26,178 bases of DNA from DATEOR01 sp046734455 (GTDB lineage: Bacteria > Actinomycetota > Thermoleophilia > Gaiellales > Gaiellaceae), in assembly GCA_046734455.1 (NCBI GenBank), contig JBKPRJ010000008.1, positions 1 through 26,178 on the forward strand. Reading direction: 5' to 3'. The translations under genes and the position numbers were made by a program. Below the pieces are notes generated by a model. It saw only the letters and a program-made list of their open reading frames with translations. It was not told the DNA's origin and ran no database searches. This document shows, one piece after another, positions 6,349-14,161 of this stretch. The stretch's first letter is position 1. The number at the start of each line of letters is the position of its first letter.

Positions 6349-7619
6349 GCCGAAAGCGCGAGCAGCTTTTCGAAACGGTCGGGGTCGTCGAACGGGCCGA
6401 TCGTCGCGAGGTTGAGCCGCTCGTCGCGGATGATGTCCTGCGCGACGCGCTGGATGTCCTCGAGCGTGACGGCGTCGAGGCCGGCCAGCACCTCGTCCGG
6501 CTCGCGGAGCTTGCCCTCGAGCACCTCGTTTCGGAGGCCGAACATGATCATCCCCTTCGGGTCCTCGAGCGAGAGGACGAGGCGGCCCTTGGCGAAGTTG
6601 CGCGCCTTCTCGAGCTCGTCTGCCTCGACGGGCTCGGCGGCGATTCGCCCGAACTCCTGCACGATCGTCGAGACGGCGTCGTCGATCCGATTGATGTCGA
6701 CGCCGCCCTGCGCGTACAGCGTGCCCGTGTCCGTGTAGGCCATGTTGTGCCCGTAGATGTAGTAGGCGAGCCCGCGGCGCTCCCGCACCTCCGTGAAGAG
6801 GCGCGATGACATCCCGCCGCCGAGAACGGTGGCCAGGAGGCTCAGCGCATAGCGGTCGGGGTGGTCGAGCGGGTAGCTGTGCACGCCGATCCGGATGTGC
6901 GCCTGGTCGGACTGCTTCGTGTGCAGCTTGACCTGCGGCGTGCTTTGCTCCCACGTCGCCGGTTCCGGTTGTCCGGTCTGGCCGTCGGCCACGTCGCCGA
7001 GGAGGCCTTCGAGCCGCTCGTTCAGCCCGTCGCCGAGGTTGCCGGCGACGCCCGCGACCATGCGCGGCGCGCGGTACCACTGGTCGATGTAGTCGAGGAA
7101 CGTCTCGCGCTTCGCGGCGCGAACGGTCTCCTTGCGGCCGATGATGTCCCAGCCGAGCGGCTGGTCGCCGTAGAGGAGCTCGTCGTAGACGCCGTCGACG
7201 TAGTCGCGCGGCGTGTCGTAATACATGTTCATCTCCTCGACGATGACGCCCTTCTCGCGCTCGATCTCCTCGGCGTCGAACTTCGAGTGGCGGAGCATGT
7301 CGACGAGGACGTCGAGCGCCACGTCGCGGTGCTCGGCGGCGCACTTCACGTAGTAGCCCGTGTACTCCTTGCCCGTGAAAGCGTTGAACTCGCCGCCGAT
7401 CGAGTCGATCTCGCCGGCGATCTCCCGCGCTGTCGGCCGCCGCTCGGTGCCCTTGAAGAACATGTGCTCGGCGAAGTGGGCGATGCCGTTGGTCTCCTTC
7501 GTCTCGTAGCGGGACCCCGCCGCGAGCATGACGAAGCAGGCCACGGACTTGGCCTGCGGCATCGGGGCGGTGACGACCCGGAGGCCGTTGGGGAGGACGG
7601 TTTTCTCGAAAGCGTTCAC
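6345..7619 (-). CDS. M16 family zinc protease (processing-peptidase-like)
   Basis: A 424-residue M16 peptidase. The inverted zinc motif HxxEH appears as HFAEH at residues 48-52, followed by MFFKGT, and the third ligand Glu lies in the VIVEEMNMYYDTP segment near residue 130. The C-terminal half is the usual non-catalytic M16 repeat (HIRIGVHSYPLDHPD, GGGMSSRLF, REERGLAYYIY-like stretch). The GTG at 7619 is chosen because it overlaps the upstream stop codon (GTGA), which couples the two genes; a longer reading from 7667 would run inside the thioesterase gene. Actinobacterial relatives often lie next to polynucleotide phosphorylase or dihydrodipicolinate reductase, but that context is absent here. 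The substrate is unknown. Confidence 0.85.
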   Translation of the reverse strand: MNAFEKTVLPNGLRVVTAPMPQAKSVACFVMLAAGSRYETKETNGIAHFAEHMFFKGTERRPTAREIAGEIDSIGGEFNAFTGKEYTGYYVKCAAEHRDVALDVLVDMLRHSKFDAEEIEREKGVIVEEMNMYYDTPRDYVDGVYDELLYGDQPLGWDIIGRKETVRAAKRETFLDYIDQWYRAPRMVAGVAGNLGDGLNERLEGLLGDVADGQTGQPEPATWEQSTPQVKLHTKQSDQAHIRIGVHSYPLDHPDRYALSLLATVLGGGMSSRLFTEVRERRGLAYYIYGHNMAYTDTGTLYAQGGVDINRIDDAVSTIVQEFGRIAAEPVEADELEKARNFAKGRLVLSLEDPKGMIMFGLRNEVLEGKLREPDEVLAGLDAVTLEDIQRVAQDIIRDERLNLATIGPFDDPDRFEKLLALSA

Positions 7620-8038
7620 GTGGCCGCAGTGCTCCTTGATTCGTAGTTTTCGATCCGCGCCCGCCATTCGGGCGGGATCGGCATGGTCGAGTCCGCGTCG
7701 TAGTCGAAGGCGACGAGGGTCGTTTGCGCCTCGGCGATGAGGCGCCCGTCCTGGGCGCGGATCTCGTGCTCGAGATCGAAGCTCTTCGTCCCGACGCGCG
7801 CCGTGCGCGCGCCGATCTCGAGGGTGTCGCCGAGGTTCGCGCGCGAACGGAAGTCGATCTTCACGCTCGCCACGATCATGAGGAGACCGTCGAGCGACTC
7901 GATCCCGAGGACGTCTCGGACGTAGCCGATACGCGCGTTCTCGATGTAGGTGAGGTAGACCCCATTGTTGACGTGGCCGAACGCGTCGAGGTCGCGGAAC
8001 ACGACCTCCTGCGCGTAGACGTAGCGATACCCCTCCAT
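7616..8038 (-). CDS. Acyl-CoA thioesterase, 4HBT hot-dog fold
   Basis: A 140-residue single hot-dog domain. The active-site segment RDLDAFGHVNNGVYL carries the catalytic Asp (residue 18) and the conserved HVNN. Such enzymes hydrolyse acyl-CoA or related thioesters such as 4-hydroxybenzoyl-CoA. The ATG at 8038 lies exactly 6 nt after a TACCAT -10 box on the minus strand and there is no Shine-Dalgarno sequence, so a leaderless start is likely. The stop overlaps the GTG of the M16 protease. Substrate length preference cannot be read from the sequence. Confidence 0.85.
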   Translation of the reverse strand: MEGYRYVYAQEVVFRDLDAFGHVNNGVYLTYIENARIGYVRDVLGIESLDGLLMIVASVKIDFRSRANLGDTLEIGARTARVGTKSFDLEHEIRAQDGRLIAEAQTTLVAFDYDADSTMPIPPEWRARIENYESRSTAAT

Positions 8039-8044
8039 GCGCGC

Positions 8045-8054
8045 ATGGTAGCTT
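8045..8054. promoter_or_regulatory. Overlapping divergent -10 boxes (TACCAT on minus, TAGCTT on plus)
   Basis: On the minus strand TACCAT (8050 to 8045) precedes the thioesterase ATG by 6 nt. On the plus strand TAGCTT (8049-8054) precedes the SIS gene ATG at 8066 by 11 nt. Both boxes use the same TA dinucleotide at 8049-8050, so the two promoters would compete for one melting site. Confidence 0.45.
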
Positions 8055-8065
8055 CGCCCTTCACC

Positions 8066-8932
8066 ATGGCCGGAGAGCTCACGCGTGCAGCGATTCAGTC
8101 TCAACCCGAATGGCTTCGCGGCGTGCCCGAGCGCGTGGGCGACCGCCGCTTCCCGGAAGGCCGCGTGGTCTTCACCGGTTGCGGCACCTCCTTCCACGCC
8201 GCGCAGACCGGTGGAGAGGCTGTTCAGGCGCTGGAGGCTGTCCTCGCGCCGCCGCAGGCCGACCTGATGGTCGCGGTCAGCCACGAGGGCGAGACGAAGC
8301 TGACGCTCGAGGCGGCGCGGGCGTTCGACGGGCCGGTGTGGCTCGTGAGCGGGACGGAGAAGGGCCCGATCGCCGAGCTCGCGGAGGAGGTGCTCGTCGT
8401 GACGCCCGCGGTCGAGGAGTCCTACTGCCACACGGCCAGCTACACATGCGCGGTTGCCGCACTTGCCGCCCTCCGTGGAGAGGACGTGCGCTGGCTCCGC
8501 CAGTCGGTGGACACGGTGCTCACCGATCCGTTCGACGCCGGAGACTGGGAGCGCGTCGTTGTCGTCGGCGCGGGGAGGGACTGGCCGACCGCGCAAGAGG
8601 CGGTGCTGAAGCTCCGCGAAGGCGCCTACGTCCACGCGGAGGCGCACGAGACCGAGCAGATCCTGCACGGCCACTTCGCGGCGATCGACGAGAAGGTGCG
8701 GGTCTTCGTCCTCGAAGGCGAGGGCCGCGCGGCCGAGCGCGCCGCCGACGTCGTCAAGGCGCTCGGAGAAATCGGCGCCGAGACGACGCTCGTCCCGACG
8801 ACGCACCCGGTCGTCGACATCGTCCGCTTTCAGATGCTCGCCGCCGACATGGCCGAGCGCCGCGGTGTCAACCCGGACAAGATCCGCTGGGACGACCCCC
8901 GCTGGGACGCCGCCCGGCAGTCGTACAGCTAG
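8066..8932 (+). CDS. SIS-domain sugar isomerase/deaminase-like protein
   Basis: A 288-residue protein with two SIS domains like the isomerase half of glucosamine-6-phosphate synthase, but with no glutaminase domain. Signatures are FTGCGTSFHAAQ (first phosphosugar site, about 36-47), AVSHEGET, and in the second domain GAGRDWPTAQEAVLKL followed by EAHETEQILHGHF. The C-terminal RGVNPDKIRWD resembles the end of GlmS-type proteins. Likely reactions are aldose-ketose isomerisation or deamination of an amino-sugar phosphate (AgaS/NagB-II-like). ATG 8066 is preferred; ATG 8045 in the same frame would place the -10 box inside the coding region. The gene converges on the 94-aa gene with stops directly adjacent. 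Confidence 0.8.
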   Translation: MAGELTRAAIQSQPEWLRGVPERVGDRRFPEGRVVFTGCGTSFHAAQTGGEAVQALEAVLAPPQADLMVAVSHEGETKLTLEAARAFDGPVWLVSGTEKGPIAELAEEVLVVTPAVEESYCHTASYTCAVAALAALRGEDVRWLRQSVDTVLTDPFDAGDWERVVVVGAGRDWPTAQEAVLKLREGAYVHAEAHETEQILHGHFAAIDEKVRVFVLEGEGRAAERAADVVKALGEIGAETTLVPTTHPVVDIVRFQMLAADMAERRGVNPDKIRWDDPRWDAARQSYS

Positions 8933-9217
8933 CTACTGGACGACGAGGCCGCCGTTCTCGGCCGCGCCTTGCAGGAAGCGGAGCCAGTCCTCCCAGAGCT
9001 TCGCGTCGTCGAGCGTGCGCGGCTGCGGAGATGCCTTCGCGAGCGCGAGGTCGATCTGGCCGGGCGGAATGCGTGCTTCTGGCGCGAGCGCGTCGGCCGA
9101 GAGCCAGCCGCCCATGCCCTGCTCCTCCATCTCGGCGGCGAGGGCGTCGTGCTCACGCGGGCCGAGAAACACATGCCCGGTCATGCCGTCGTTCCGCGCC
9201 CAGTAGAGGCGGAGCAC
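8933..9217 (-). CDS. Small conserved-looking protein of unknown function (94 aa)
   Basis: A 94-residue ORF that starts with GTG overlapping the TAG stop of the class V aminotransferase by one base (TAGTG), as in translational re-initiation. The sequence has a short N-terminal strand (VLRLYWARND), a Gly-rich stretch (EQGMGGWLSAD) and an acidic, tryptophan-containing C-terminal helix (TLDDAKLWEDWLRFL). It has no membrane segment, signal or metal motif. I do not recognise a family. Its tight coupling makes it a real gene, probably acting with the aminotransferase as an accessory subunit. That role is inference. Confidence 0.6.
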   Translation of the reverse strand: MLRLYWARNDGMTGHVFLGPREHDALAAEMEEQGMGGWLSADALAPEARIPPGQIDLALAKASPQPRTLDDAKLWEDWLRFLQGAAENGGLVVQ

Positions 9218-10383
9218 TACGCGACCTCCGCGAGCGCCGTGAGGAGCCGGTCGACCTCCTCGGCGGTGTTGTAGTGGACGATCCCGACCCGCAGGCAGCC
9301 GTCGTCGAGCCCGAGGCGCTCCATGATCTCGAGCGCGTAGTAGTTGCCAGGCCAGGCCGCGATGTCGCGGCGCGCGAGCCCGTCGGCAAGCTCCTCCGGA
9401 GTGTGCGACGGGTGCGTGAGCGCAAAGGTCGGCGTCCGCCCTTCCATCGAGGGGATCCCGTGGAGCCGATACGCCTCCGGCAAGCCGTCGAGGAACCGCT
9501 GCCCCAGCTCGCGCTCCCACGCCATGATCGCGGCCCAGCCGACCGACTCGACGTATTCGATCGCCGCGGTGCAGCCGGCGAGGAGCTCGTGGGCCAGTGT
9601 GCCGGTCTCGAAACGATGGCCCACCGGATCGTCGGCGCTCGGGCGAACCTTGTACGGCCGCCAGCCGCCGATCACCTCCCGGCGCCCGAAGAAGAGCCCG
9701 AGGTGCGGGCCGAAGAACTTGTAGGGCGAGCAGATGAGGACGTCGACGCCGGCGGCGGCCACGTCGATGGGTCCGTGCGGCGCGTAGTGCACCGCGTCGG
9801 CCCAGGCGAGGGCGCCGACTTCGTGCGCCAAATCCGCGACGCGGCGAACGTCGGTGATCGAGCCGACGGCGTTCGAGGCCCACGGAAACGCAACGACCCT
9901 CGTCCGCTCAGAGATCAGCGCCTCGAGGTCGGCGTAGTCGAGCGTGCAGTCGTCCTCGCGCAGGTCGGCGTAGCGGACGACGAGGTCGAGATCCTGCGCG
10001 AGCTCGAGCCATGGCGAGACGTTGGCGTCGTGGTCGAGCCGGGTGACCACGATCTCGTCGCCGGCCGAGAGCTCCCGCCCGAAGGCGCGCGTCAGCGAGA
10101 AGTTGAGCGTCGTCATGTTCTGGCCGAAGCCGACTTCCGACGGCGAGGCGCCGAGGAAGCGCCCCGCGGCATCGTGCGCCGCGTCGACGATCTGGTCGCT
10201 TCGCAGACTCGTCTCGAAGGGGCCGCCGAGGTTCGCGTTCGCCTCGCGCAGGTAGGAAAAGATCGCTTCGATCACGGAGTCCGGCGTCTGCGTGCCGCCG
10301 GGCCCGTCGAAGAAGGCGGTGGGACGCTGGAGCGCCGAGAAGCGGGCTCGCACTGCGGCGACATCGAAGGCAACCGTGCTCAT
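9217..10383 (-). CDS. Class V PLP-dependent aminotransferase, cysteine-desulfurase-like but lacking the catalytic Cys
   Basis: A 388-residue fold-type I PLP enzyme. The Schiff-base lysine is Lys222 in SPYKFFGPH, the PLP-ring Asp is in WADAVHY (Asp196), and the C-terminal part ends with RVGIVHYNTAEEVD. It fits the cysteine desulfurase-like subfamily typified by VC1184. In the loop where true desulfurases carry the persulfide cysteine it reads WPGNYYALE, without cysteine, so sulfur mobilisation is unlikely. The ATG at 10383 overlaps the stop of the epimerase gene (ATGA). It is the fourth of five coupled genes beginning with the semialdehyde dehydrogenase. The natural substrate is unknown. Confidence 0.8.
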   Translation of the reverse strand: MSTVAFDVAAVRARFSALQRPTAFFDGPGGTQTPDSVIEAIFSYLREANANLGGPFETSLRSDQIVDAAHDAAGRFLGASPSEVGFGQNMTTLNFSLTRAFGRELSAGDEIVVTRLDHDANVSPWLELAQDLDLVVRYADLREDDCTLDYADLEALISERTRVVAFPWASNAVGSITDVRRVADLAHEVGALAWADAVHYAPHGPIDVAAAGVDVLICSPYKFFGPHLGLFFGRREVIGGWRPYKVRPSADDPVGHRFETGTLAHELLAGCTAAIEYVESVGWAAIMAWERELGQRFLDGLPEAYRLHGIPSMEGRTPTFALTHPSHTPEELADGLARRDIAAWPGNYYALEIMERLGLDDGCLRVGIVHYNTAEEVDRLLTALAEVA

Positions 10384-11357
10384 GCCGCGAGGAGCTCCCG
10401 CTCCCGCTCGGGAGTCAGGCCGGCATCCGCCGTCGGCTCCGCCGCGGCGAGCGTGTCGCGCAGAGTCTGCTCGAGCGGACGGAACCGCAGTCCCTCTGCC
10501 AGCGCGGGCGTGACGTCGACAGACATCAGGCCTGCATTCTCCTCCTTCACGCCGGGCGCGACCCAGAGCGGAAGGTCGCTCCACTCCTCGACGCCCTGCT
10601 CGACGAGGAAGCGCTCCTCGGCCCAGTGCAGCGTCACGGGCTTCTCGGCCAGCTCGCCACACGCATCGAGGAGCTCCCCGAGCGTCAGCGGGGTGTCCGG
10701 ACCGGTCGCGTTGAAGACACCGGCGAGGCGCCGCTCGGCGCTCGCGAGCATCCAGTCCGCAAGGTCGCGGGCGTGGACGAACTGGACGGGCTGCTCGCGA
10801 GGCTTGGGGGCGAGAACCTCGCCGCCGCGCGCGATCCGGTGCACCCAGTAGGTGAAGCGGCCGGTGTTGTCGTACGGCCCGACGATCAGACCGGCGCGGA
10901 CTGAGAGCCCGCGCCCCGGCAGCTCCTCCGCGAGCGCGCGCTCACAGAGCGCCTTCAGCGCGCCATAGGTCTCGGAGTCGGTGATCTCCTCGACGGTCTC
11001 GTCCTCGAGCGTGTGGACGGGCGCGTCCTCCCGAACGCCGGCCGCCGAGAGGTCGCGATAGACGGAGATGCTCGACACGAACGTGTAATGAGCGCCCATG
11101 TCCGCTGCGAGACCGGTGGCGTCGTACACCCAGCGCGGGACACGCGCAGAGGTGTCCACGATCGCATCCCATTCGCGCCCATGAAGGGCATCGAGGTCGC
11201 CCGCGTCCCGGTCGCCCCGCAGGTGCTCGACCTCCGGGAAGAGATCTGCGTTCGTCCGGCCGCGGTTGAAGATCGTCACCTCGTCGCCGCGATCGAGCGC
11301 AGCCTCCACGACGTGCCGTCCGAGGAAGAGCGTTCCGCCGAGCACGAGGACTCTCAC
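10380..11357 (-). CDS. NAD-dependent epimerase/dehydratase (extended SDR)
   Basis: A 325-residue extended short-chain dehydrogenase. The N-terminal VLVLGGTLFLGRHVV is the Rossmann nucleotide loop (about residues 3-17), SSISVY supplies the catalytic serine region, and YGALK is the YxxxK pair. The QFVHARDLADW segment is typical of the isoflavone-reductase/NDP-sugar epimerase type. The GTG at 11357 overlaps the OsmC stop (GTGA), which fixes the start. It probably oxidises or epimerises a nucleotide sugar or small alcohol, but no sugar pathway is nearby, so the substrate is open. Confidence 0.8.
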   Translation of the reverse strand: MRVLVLGGTLFLGRHVVEAALDRGDEVTIFNRGRTNADLFPEVEHLRGDRDAGDLDALHGREWDAIVDTSARVPRWVYDATGLAADMGAHYTFVSSISVYRDLSAAGVREDAPVHTLEDETVEEITDSETYGALKALCERALAEELPGRGLSVRAGLIVGPYDNTGRFTYWVHRIARGGEVLAPKPREQPVQFVHARDLADWMLASAERRLAGVFNATGPDTPLTLGELLDACGELAEKPVTLHWAEERFLVEQGVEEWSDLPLWVAPGVKEENAGLMSVDVTPALAEGLRFRPLEQTLRDTLAAAEPTADAGLTPERERELLAA

Positions 11358-11739
11358 CGCTCGACCGCCTCGCCGTTCACGCGCCACTCGTAGGTCGGCT
11401 TCGCGGTCAGTGAGGCGCCGATGAAGCAGCCCCACTCCGCCGAGTCGAGGAGCTTCCCGAGCGCCTCCACCTCCAGCGCCGGGTCGACCTCGATGTCCAG
11501 TGCGACCCGCGCCTCGACGAAGGCAAACCGCCCGTCGGAGTCGCGGCGCGTGACCACGCCGCCCGCGTCGGCGCTGCCCGACACGGCCACGTTCGCCCGC
11601 TTGGCGTAGTACTCGAGGCTCGAGAGGCTGCAGCGCGCGAGCGCCGAGAGGAGGAGGTGCTCCGCGGTCCAGTCCGGCTCGGCCTGCGCCGGGGTGCCGC
11701 TGCGCTCGCTGACGGAGTACTCGAGCCGCTTCGGCGTCG

Positions 11740-11743
<4 letters not shown>
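11354..11743 (-). CDS. OsmC/Ohr family protein
   Basis: A 129-residue OsmC-fold protein. The two characteristic cysteines appear in LARCSLSSLEYY and EWGCFIG, consistent with thiol-dependent hydroperoxide reduction, and the closing KPTYEWRVNG strand is typical. The spacing resembles the OsmC group rather than Ohr. The GTG start overlaps the aldehyde dehydrogenase stop (GTGA). Coupling to an aldehyde dehydrogenase suggests protection against reactive by-products, which is inference. Confidence 0.8.
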
Positions 11744-13203
<1,460 letters not shown>

Positions 13204-13227
13204 TTCATCCTCCCTTGGTTTCCGCCT

Positions 13228-13234
13228 TAGAGTA
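13228..13234. promoter_or_regulatory. Near-symmetric bidirectional -10 element
   Basis: The 9-bp sequence TTAGAGTAA (13227-13235) contains TAGAGT on the plus strand, 6 nt before the GTG of the DNA glycosylase, and TACTCT on the minus strand, 25 nt before the dehydrogenase ATG. The boxes are offset by one base, so one melted region could serve both directions. The plus message would be leaderless while the minus message keeps a ribosome binding site. Confidence 0.55.
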
Positions 13235-13239
13235 ACGCC

Positions 13240-13749
13240 GTGGCGGAGTCGGCGGTCCCGGACGTCCTGGCGCCCGGCCTGCGCGTCGTCTTCTGCGGGA
13301 TCAACCCCGGCTTTCGCTCGGCTGCAGCGGCTGCGCACTTCGCCAATCCGCGGAACGACTTCTGGCGGCTGCTCGCCGATGCGGGCCTGACGCCGCGCCT
13401 GCTCGCACCGGAGGAGCAGTTACAGATGCTGGAGCTCGGCTACGGCCTCACGAACGCCGCCTACCGCACGACCAGAGGAAGCAGCGATCTGCGCCGCGGC
13501 GACTTCGCGGGCTCGGCCGAGCGCTTCGAGCGGCTGGCAGCCGACGTGCGCCCCGAGATCATCGCCTTCGTCGGCAAGGCCGCCTACGAGGGCGTCTTCC
13601 GCGAACGGCCCGACCACGGCCTGCAGGAGCGTCGTCTCGGCGGCACGCGCCTCTTCGTCCTTCCGTCGACGTCACCGGCGAACGCGGCCGTTCCATACGG
13701 TGAGAGGCTCCGCTGGTTCCGCACGCTTCGCGCCCAGCTCGAGGCCTAG
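13240..13749 (+). CDS. mug: G/U mismatch-specific DNA glycosylase, MUG/TDG type
   Basis: A 169-residue uracil-DNA glycosylase superfamily member. Motif 1 appears as FCGINPGF (about residues 19-26), whose Asn activates the catalytic water, and motif 2 as LPSTSPANA near residue 142-150, which inserts into the DNA. NDFWRLL after motif 1 is typical of MUG. It removes uracil or thymine mispaired with G after cytosine deamination, a sensible need in a GC-rich genome. The GTG start is 6 nt after a TAGAGT -10 box. The length is normal for MUG. Confidence 0.88.
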   Translation: MAESAVPDVLAPGLRVVFCGINPGFRSAAAAAHFANPRNDFWRLLADAGLTPRLLAPEEQLQMLELGYGLTNAAYRTTRGSSDLRRGDFAGSAERFERLAADVRPEIIAFVGKAAYEGVFRERPDHGLQERRLGGTRLFVLPSTSPANAAVPYGERLRWFRTLRAQLEA

Positions 13750-13802
13750 GACCATCCAACGCAACGGCCTCCGGACGGGAGGTGATCATCGGCGCGATTT
13801 CG

Positions 13803-13958
13803 GTCCGACCGTCGGCGCGGGCGGCGGTGTCTGGGCGGGGATGTCGGGCTCCCGTCTACATCGACAAGGGCAGCGGGCCCGAGCTGGCCGGCGCTCTCGC
13901 GTACGGCTTCTCCTTCGGCGCGACGAACATCGCGGGGCTCACCCCCGCGGAGGACATG
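13803..13958 (+). pseudogene. Frameshifted fragment of a SpoIVB-type S55 peptidase domain
   Basis: In one frame, bases 13826-13852 encode GVWAGMSGS, the catalytic serine motif of S55 peptidases. From 13851 a second frame continues with PVYIDKGSG, then ELAGALAYGFSFGATNIAGL and TPAEDM. Joined, these read as the GMSGSPVY...GALAYG...GLTPAEDM stretch typical of actinobacterial SpoIVB S55 proteins. Two bases appear to be missing in the C-run at 13851-13853. Only about 50 codons of the usual several hundred remain, so both ends are gone as well as the frame. It lies between the DNA glycosylase and NAD synthetase genes. Family recognition is from motif memory. A sequencing error could explain the frameshift but not the truncation. 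Confidence 0.55.
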
Positions 13959-14161
13959 TGCAGTGGTCTTCGAGGAGCAGCCGAAAAACGTGGTGGTCGC
14001 TCAGCTCCTCACCCGGCAAGAGGGGCAACGTCAGCGCGCACCAAAACACGGTCTTCAGGCGATCACGGGCTTCGGCCGGATCGCGATCTTCTTCCCCGGT
14101 CAGTGCTGCCCGCCGCCCGCCAATGGCGGCGACGACGGGGGCTTCTTCTTCTTGGCGGAGG
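13959..14161. other. Gene-free remnant region
   Basis: Beyond the S55 fragment no frame gives a convincing protein and no RNA signature is seen. The right end is low in complexity: the minus-strand side just past the NAD synthetase stop would encode a Lys/Pro-rich run, and the plus side a Gly/Asp/Phe-rich run. It is best regarded as decayed sequence together with the pseudogene. Confidence 0.4.

Noticed and set aside
8110..10851. A 913-codon plus-strand open frame across the SIS, aminotransferase and epimerase genes
   Set aside because: It is extremely Arg/Gly/Ala-rich, has no family motifs and runs antisense to well-supported genes. Long open frames in wrong phases are expected at this GC content.
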